Assembly: GCA_951799405.1 (NCBI GenBank) | Contig: OX637332.1 | Location: 28,434,832 to 28,498,831 of the forward strand | Length of the DNA: 64,000 nucleotides | Direction: 5' to 3' | From: Agapetus fuscipes | Taxonomy: Eukaryota; Arthropoda; Insecta; Trichoptera; Glossosomatidae | Part shown: one piece after another, positions 51,501 to 60,500 of the stretch | How the letters are laid out: every line of letters begins with the position of its first letter | Position numbering within the stretch: position 1 is the stretch's first letter | Translations under genes and position numbers: made by a program | Notes under the pieces: generated by a model | The model's input: only the letters and a program-made list of their open reading frames with translations | What the model was told of the DNA's origin: nothing | The model's database searches: none

Positions 51501-54500
51501 TATTTTATACCTATTCCTTTCAAGTTAAATCAATGTCCTAACATCAATAATATCTTCAATAATATCATGGATCATGTTAACAATTATATAGCATTATTTT
51601 GTTTTCTTAAATCTAAAGCTAATGATACCTATTCTTGATATGTCATGAGCTTTTGTCGCTGGTATGGTCAAGGAGATAAGGAATTGGCACTTGAATCTGC
51701 ATTATTGAGACAATCGCAAGCTTTATCAGCCAAAATCTTGCTTTCTCGTCTCGGTCGCTCAAAAAATAATTCATCAATTGAAGAAATTATTGATAACTAT
51801 GGAGGTTTCAGAGCTCCGTTATTATATTTTCATGCAGATTTGTTATACCATTTCATGTAAAGAACTTAAAATATTTTTTAAACAAAGATTGCCAATGTTT
51901 GCAGTATGTAATTGAGAATCAATGAAATTCACATAAAAAACGCTCTGTATAATTTTTTGTGTAACGATAATGCATGTGTGTAAAAATAAACCTTGATAAA
52001 AATATTTTTAAAGAGGTGTTTTCCATGCTTCATATTTTCCTACTATTGAGTTCTAAACAATCCTTGTACATTCACAGGTGCGTTCCTTATCTGCGGTTCC
52101 TTGCTTGGACTCTCTGGTGGTGGACCTGGCTCCGTGGGCCCTGCTTGGATGCTGTACAGGCTCCTCCGTCTCTCTGCATTCTTCATCCCAACAGCTGTGC
52201 ATGCTGCATCATCAGACAGTCATTGTTCCACCGTCTTGTATCCTACAGGTAATTGACTACAACCACTGACGATTTTAGCACTACCAGCACCATTCAAATC
52301 CATACGAAAAACAAATACAAAGGGGCGGCTGTGGCGCTCGATTATACATGACGCCCTGGTCAGTTGCCCAACGGCACCCAACCCTAGCGTCGCCACTGAC
52401 TACAACACCCCTATGTATCCGATACATGACCGGTCTGTTGTCTATCAGTTAACGCTGCAGATTTTGTAATCAGAAGGTCATGGGTTTGACTTATGGTAGA
52501 ATAGTTTTTTGTTTTCAAGTTTGCTCTTTGCTGGGTTGTAAAATTCATTCACCTTCACCAAAGGTGCATCCAGCCCTACAGCAGTTGTGCAAGCCCATCC
52601 TCATACCCAAGTGTTTCAGTAGCATTGATATTTTTCATTTAGAGACGGCGCACTTTCACAAAGCAGTGGGTGCTTCACTCAGGGAGAACTGATTTTCTTT
52701 ATTTTTAAATTTACATCATATTCTGTTTTGAGAGCAGTATTTCTTTTTTTCTTGTAATTAGTTACTTGTAATTAACATCTTGTAATTCTTTCCAACTTCC
52801 TAAATTTGATATTCGTGGCAACATATAATTGGCCATGTTTTTTTTTGTTATTACTATTATTATATTTCTTATGTAACGCTGTTTGTTGTCCTATTGAAAT
52901 AAAATAAAAAAATACCCGTTCCATTTGTACACTTCCATCCGGGGAAGCGTATCACAGAACGCTCATGCAAAGCTATAACTTTATTTAGCGGCGGAAGGCC
53001 TTCCCGATGGTCGTGACCCGACCCAGCAGTGATTCTAGATCTACCTGTTCGTCCACTGGAGAAAAAAGGCAAACTCCTAAGTTACTGACTCAATGCAACT
53101 GCATCGGGATGCGCTCCTTGATATTTATTGGTCTTGCTTGAGTAATTGTTGCTTTCTACAGCGATGGCTAAGCTTGCAGAGGGCTTTCGAGGTGTGATTT
53201 ACACAAAAACAGCACCCACCAAAGAAATCACCCTAACATTTTTGTTGTTGTAAAAGCACAGAAAGCTAGATTTATTTGGACGCATTATAAAGAACAAGAA
53301 ATACCGTTTACTCCATGTTATAATGCAGGAAAAAAGGAGGAGGAAAGGAATCAAGGATGCCGAAGGACATCACTTTTAAAGCTGCAGCATCTAAACTAAA
53401 AATAAACATGATGATTACTTAAAATCTTATAATAATATAATTTTCTTTGACTTAGACTTTAAACTTATTTTTAAATTACAGGAGCAGTTCTTCATTGGAA
53501 TCACATTAAATACAGACTGCTTCCTGTCCTGCCCGTTGACTCTGGGTGAGGACCTACTTGGTCCTTATGAGAGTAAGCCTTTGGGACTAGTTTGCCTCGA
53601 CAGCTCTGCTTCAATTCCTATTCATACAAACAATGGAGTAAGTTGACATCAAACTATTCATCATGTACACTAGATTCTTAAAATTATAAAAAATGCAAAC
53701 TAAGCTGCACATATTTAGCAAATTCTAATCAAGCACGTCGTCCTCGGCAAAAAAAGTCAAACAATTTGCTCAGCAGAAACTGGAAACAAAACACTGATTG
53801 ATAATAATAATAATAAGCACAGAATTTATATAGCGCCTTTTATAACAATGTGTCACTACAAAGGCGCTTAAGATGAACTAGTATGAAGTGTAAAAACTGT
53901 GTTTGGAGAGTGTGCACTTGCAGTTGCTGGTGCTCTGGCCTGAAACCACCTGCCTCCTCATGTGAGAGAGATAGAGAACCATGGGAAGTTCCAAATTACA
54001 CTGAAGACATAAAATTTCTCGCGTCATTGCTCAAGGGCTCTTGAAGTGACTACATCACAAAACTCATTTATTATCATATTTAGGGGTCCGATCTTTTTCC
54101 AACTAATTCACTTGAAGTGGGGGTGTCCCAGCTCTCAAGAAGGCTGGTTCTCATTTCTTGTGAAAGCTGAGTAAGCCTTGCCGTTATTTTTATTTTTGAC
54201 TCGAAATAAGCTTCAAAACGGGAAATCATTTCGAAAACCTGGACCGGTCCGTAGCTCAGTGGTAACACTGCGGACTCTGAATGGGAAGGTTGTGGGTTCG
54301 ATTCCCGGCAGAGCACAAAAAATATACCATTTATATTTTCAAATTTGCTCTTCACTGGGTTGAAAAATTCGTAAAACTGAACAATGACCGGTCACCAAAG
54401 GTCCATCCAGCCTTACAGCAACTGGGTCTTGCGCGCTTTGAAGCGACGACGATCAAGCTCGTAAAAAGGTCGATAGCTCAATTGGTAGAATGCTTGCATT

Positions 54501-57500
54501 CCATGCCGAGAGCAAGGGTTCGATCTCAAAGGTGTACTCAGCCTTCACTAGAAATGAGAACCAGCCCCCCCGGGAGCTGGGAAACCGCCACTTCAACTGA
54601 AAGGGGTTGGTGTGAGGCCGGCCCCCTTACCTGTAAAAATAAATAGGTCCCGAAGCGCCACATGCGACCCCTTCGGGGATAACGCAGGCAAGAAGTTACA
54701 CTATATGTGTAGCTTAGTTGCGTTTTTTTTTTAGTTGCGTTTTGTTTGGGATCGAACCCTAGCACTCTTGCGTGGAACGTTGCATTCTTCCAACTGAGCT
54801 AATAAGAAACCAGCCTAATATCTATGTCCATTTCAATTTTGTTTATTTTTTTCAGATCTGCTTGCTCAGCATGTCATATGAAATCAGACACAACATAAAG
54901 ATTCTGCGACTCTCTAGCAATTACGTTTTTATTAATCAAACTGAGGAAGATGTAGTGGTAAGTCAATCCGCATTTATTATAAATTATATTTTTCTTACTA
55001 TGTTAACACTCTGATTTAGAAGAAATTTTTGTATTGGAGTAAAAAAAGAATCCTAGACTTGGCACAATTAAAAAATCCGTCAGCTATGTGACGTAACCAA
55101 TATAATCTAAGTAAGTCACAAAGATATATCGTCGTTGTTCTGGCAATAGGTCGTATGTCAAGGGTTTTCGATTTCCTTTTTGTGATGCCATTTGATGGAG
55201 AAAAAGTCATTTTATGTAGCTACAAAACCTCCCATGTCACACATTATCATCAGTACAGTATGGTTTATGACACGGGAGATATTTCAGTTATATAAAATTA
55301 TTTTTTCCCTATCAAATGGCATCATAAAGTGGAAGTCGAAATTTTTTGACATACAACCTATTGCCAGAACAACGACGATATTGCATTGAAATATTCATAT
55401 TACATGCATTCCCACAAGCAGACACGTGTAAGTTGGCGCTTGCACATGCGGCATGCATCTCAAATGAACATAAGCTCTGCATTTCTTGCCAACCGTCTCT
55501 GAAACAGGGGTGACATTCATTTTCTTATGCGATTAAGTATAAGGAGCATCTACAGCAGTCTTATATCGACAGGCAACAATATGAGATTTTCCAATTTCCG
55601 GTAGAACTGGTATTAATTCATTGTAAAAAACTGTACTAGTACATAATTGTGTATCTACCTTGCATTTCAAGCTATATCTGAAATTCAAGATTGTTATGTA
55701 TATGACAAGTGCCATAAATGTTAGGTAGGTAGGTAGGTGTAGTATAGCCGAGTAGTAGGTAGCAATAATTAATTATTATAGGCTAAAGAAATCTAGAAAT
55801 GATAATCCCTTTGTACTCTCGAAGCTGTTAGAGCGGTCAAGAGCGTTCTAGCAAATAGGTCTCGAGAGACTACTGTCCCTATGGGTGTATAAGGCGCAAA
55901 TCGCCTGCAGGTGAGATAGATAGATATTCGCCTTTGATTGAAGAACAACTGTGTAGTGCTGAACTGTGAAATAAATGTGAGATGCTTAAGAATTGTAAAA
56001 GTGTTAAAAATAAATATAAATTGTCGAATAAATTAAGTGTAAATAAATATCCAGAAAGAAGACCAGTTTTTTTTAATTTAAAGACTATCCGAACCCAAAA
56101 ACAAAACAATATCATGCCAGTTAAGCTAGGATCAAATCTATTTTGTTGTTTGTATAACGGCAAATACTTTTAGCATTTTTTCATTGTTTCACCATTGTTA
56201 TTAATTTTGATTGCATTTTTCAGGTCATTCCTTTGGTGCTCCCGTTGATAGATAATAATTTTCTAGTCCCTCCAACAAATGTAAATATCAATAGTATTAC
56301 CGTGCCAGCACAAAAAAGCAGGTAAGAAATATTTTATGATAGACCGGTCTGTAGTCTAGTGGTTAACGCTACAGAACTCTGCTGAGCTGCTTTTAAAATT
56401 TCCAAAGAAAATTGTAATGCATTTGGAATATGTGCCGAGTCCAGTTATGATTTGTAATCGCAGTGAAATCTTTCTTTGTACCTATACACGGCTTTAACTG
56501 AATGTAGATGACAGCTTAAGGAGTGCGCTGTTATGACTTTAGTGCCTTCAAAGTGCTAAAATCAATATTTATAAAAGAAAAATTCTTCAAATAACTAATC
56601 TAATCTAAGTTGCAAAGATATGTTACATTGAAGATTCACATTACATGCATTCCCACAACCAAGACACGTACAAGTTCGCGCTTGCACGTGCCTCATGTGA
56701 GCCTACAACATAAAAACCAATCTCAAACGGACATACACCCTGCAACTCTTACCGTCCTTCCCTGTAACAGGGGTGACATTGGCAAAGTGAACCATTTTTT
56801 ACAGCATGGGTGGTCAGCCGCATACCAAATATTTTAACTACTTTAACTACTTTTTAAATTTTCAAAATTCAGCTAACTTCACATTGAACTATCAAAAGTG
56901 ATGTTTTACAAGACGGCAAGGTTAGTTCCGATTTTCACCATATTAGGTTAATACTTTGCCGAATGCAAGCACCAATAATAATGAATTTGCAGCCTTTTAT
57001 TTTTTCCAGCAATGATGGACTTAACCCAATCTTGAAAGGTGGTTCACCACACAAAATTAATGCTTACCAAATAAAGCATCCTTCTAACTGCAATAATAGC
57101 TTCAAGACACTGAATTCTCTTGAGCTTATTTTGGACCTTAAAAACCAATACCTCCCAAAACAATTAATGATATGTGTTAACCTAAAATTGAGACATTGCA
57201 ATTTTCATAACTTGGGAATTGATAGGAATCTTTATATACTTTCTCAAAAGCAAACTGAAATCAACAATTAATAGGACCTGTCCGTAGTTAGTGATAACAC
57301 TTTGGACTCTGAATGAAAGGTTGTGGGTTCGAATCCCGGCGGAGTACAAAAAATATACCATTTATATTTTCAAATTTGCTCTTCGCTAGGTTGAAAAGTT
57401 CATAAACCTTTACCAATGACCGGTCACCAAAGGTCTATGCAGCCTTACAGCAACTGGGTCTTGCTTGAGAATTGGGGCTTTGTAGCGACGACGACCAAGC

Positions 57501-60500
57501 TTGTAAAAAGGTTGATAGCTCAATTGGTAGAATGCTTGCATTCCATACCGAGAGCAAGGGTTCGATCTCAAGGCTTACTCAGCCTTCACAAGAAATGAGA
57601 ACCAGCCCCCCTGGGAGCTGAGAAACCCCCACTTTAACTGCAAGTGGTTGATGTGAGGCTGGCCCCCTTACCCGTAAAAATAAATAGGACCCAAATCGCC
57701 ACATGCGACCCCTTCGGGGATAACGCAGGCAAGAAGCTACACTATATGTGTAGCTTAGTTGGGTTTATTTTTTTATTGTCTTTTCTTTTTCCAGCAATGG
57801 TGGACTGCCCATAACCCAGTTCTATCTGCCGCCAGGCTTGAAGGCTCCCCCTCACTATGAAGACTTTGCCCTGTATTTGTGCTTTGCACTCGCCAAGTAT
57901 GGTAACAGCTCTGTCTCGTGCCCTGTGAGAGTCGACCAGAACTTTCAGCGGAGAAGCGTCACCATGAAGATGAATAACAAATCTGTAAGTGCATTTGTAA
58001 ATGTATACAAGAGAAATGCAGCCCCCCCTCATCACCCCGCCCAGAACTGACCCGCAACAAAACACATCACAAATCAGTCAAAGGCCAATCCTACACACAA
58101 AAGGACCGCCCTGATGAAGGATCGAGATACCGATCCGAAACGTCGGCTAGAAAATAGCAAATTAAAGGATTACCCGAAAACCTATCAATATCTAATAATA
58201 GATTGTATAGTTTATATTATATGACTATCAATAAATAACTAATATCCAGATTGCTACATTTTTGGCATAGGAAATTTTTGACTTTTTTTGTATTGATTTC
58301 TTTTTAAGGTTTAGTTCTTTTTTTATATTTAAATGTAATTTATTATTCATATTCCTTGACTTATAGGTTGGTATGAGGCTGACCACCCATGCTGTAAAAA
58401 ATGGTTCATTTTGCCAATGTCACCCCTGTTTCAGGGAAGGTCGGCAAAAGTTGTGGGGCTTATGTTCATTTGAGGTTTGGATTTTATTTGTAAGTACGCA
58501 TTCAGCATTTGTAAGCGCGAACTACACGTGTTGGTTTGTGGGCTTACATCTGAGAGCTTTAAATGAATATATCCTTGCAACTTAGATTATAGATTATAGA
58601 AGAAGAAGAAGAGATTTTTCCGAAAATATTTTAAGAGGACCAATCATCATGAAAATAAATTTAGAGACATTGTAAGTAAGTAAGTAAGTAAGTAGTACAT
58701 TATGAAGACTATATCAATAATGTTAACAATACGAAATTCAGTCATTTTTGAAGTAACAATATGTTTTGCACTAATGTTCAAAAAAAAAAAAAAATCTTGG
58801 CTGGCAAACTAGGGTCCCTAGCAAGCAATCACAATTTTTAGTTACCTTTTGCCCTAGCAACCCAGCCGTGTGAAAATAAATAGGTTCAACTCGTCACATG
58901 CGACCCTTTTGGGGATAACGCAGCAAGAACACACATGTGTAGCTTAGTTGCGTTTTTTTTTTAAAAGGAAATAGGGCATAAGCGACGTTTTGGTCAAAAA
59001 TGAGTTATGAATGCTATCCTACTTAAAATTGTCCGCTGTTTCTAATGCGCTAACTCCCATAGTTCCATAATGTTTTTTTTTTGTTTACTCCCAAGCAAAC
59101 AACTGTGTTTACGAAGTATGGTTTTGGTGTAACGGACAACATTTTGGCCTTTTTTGTCCTAAAAGTGCTTGTGACATAAAAAAACCGTAAAACCACATAT
59201 ATAAGAATGCCAATAAATTACTTTATTTTTTTTATCTTAGAGCTATTTTGATTTTAACGATATGGTAAAAAATAAAAAAAGTTATGCCATTTTTCTGCAA
59301 TTGCAAACTTTAAACTGCTCTCCTGAACAATCTAGTTTGTGTCGCTTATGCCCTATTATCTTTTAACCGTCGATATTGTTTTTGGTTGTCCTTAAATTTG
59401 TAGTTTTCTTTAATATCCAGTATATTACAGCATCATTAATTTCACTTCATTGATTTGTGTCGCTTCACAAACAATTTTTTTTTATATCAAATTAAAATTC
59501 AATAAAACACTGTTATCCACTCACTGTTATTCACTCACCAATTATTCATTTATTTCAATTTATTTTTACGATCCTTTTTGATTTACAATCATCCTCAGGT
59601 ACTATAAAATTTAAAAAATCAGAATTTGTTAAGTCACTTTAATATTAATTTGATAGGAGTTTTAGGCTTACACAGCCGGCTGATGATGCTGGAGAGTTGC
59701 TTTCCGGGATAATTTGATGTTGCTTTTTTTCACAGATGGCAGTGTTGGTCAGCTGGCATGAGAACCGCGGCCAGAAGTTCATATGTATCCATCCAGATAG
59801 CACGCCACAACTTCTCCTGTGTAACAGAGCTGACACCACCCTCATAGCGGCTCAAGTTAAACTATTCAAAGACAATCCACAAAATATTCAGGTTGGCTCC
59901 TGTCCTACTTGATGATAAATTCATCAATCGCCTCTTCTTTTCAGTGCCTCAATACAAAGCCAAGGCAACACACAACACAACACTACGCAGCTAACAGCCC
60001 TGCTACAAAGGATCAAGACATCAACCGCCACATCACCAACGCCTCTGCGGCACTATAATGAGTGTCATAGACCCCTAGAGTCTCTGAAATTAGAGAGTCC
60101 CCGCATATGATTCTTTAAAAAAAATTGCTAAGTAATTGTATATTGGTGAAACCACATACTTGAGATTATAAGCTGTTTGATAAGAAGCTTCCAGCAGAGT
60201 TAAAAAAATGTTATTTATACCTAGAAATACTTTTGGGTAGTTATCCATATGCTACTACGCTACACATATAGTGTAACTTCTTACCCTTTTTTCCCATTGT
60301 TGAGGTCTCACGTGGCAAGTGGAAACTATGAATTTTTACAGGTAAGGAGACAGCCTTGCACCAAACACTGAAATGGTTGGCGCAAGTTCATTCAAGTTCA
60401 CATTGCCAATATTTTTATTTTGGGTTTGAAATAAACAAAACCACCGGAAATCATTTCTAACACCCTTTGTGGGATTCAAACCCGAGCTCTCGGCATGGAA

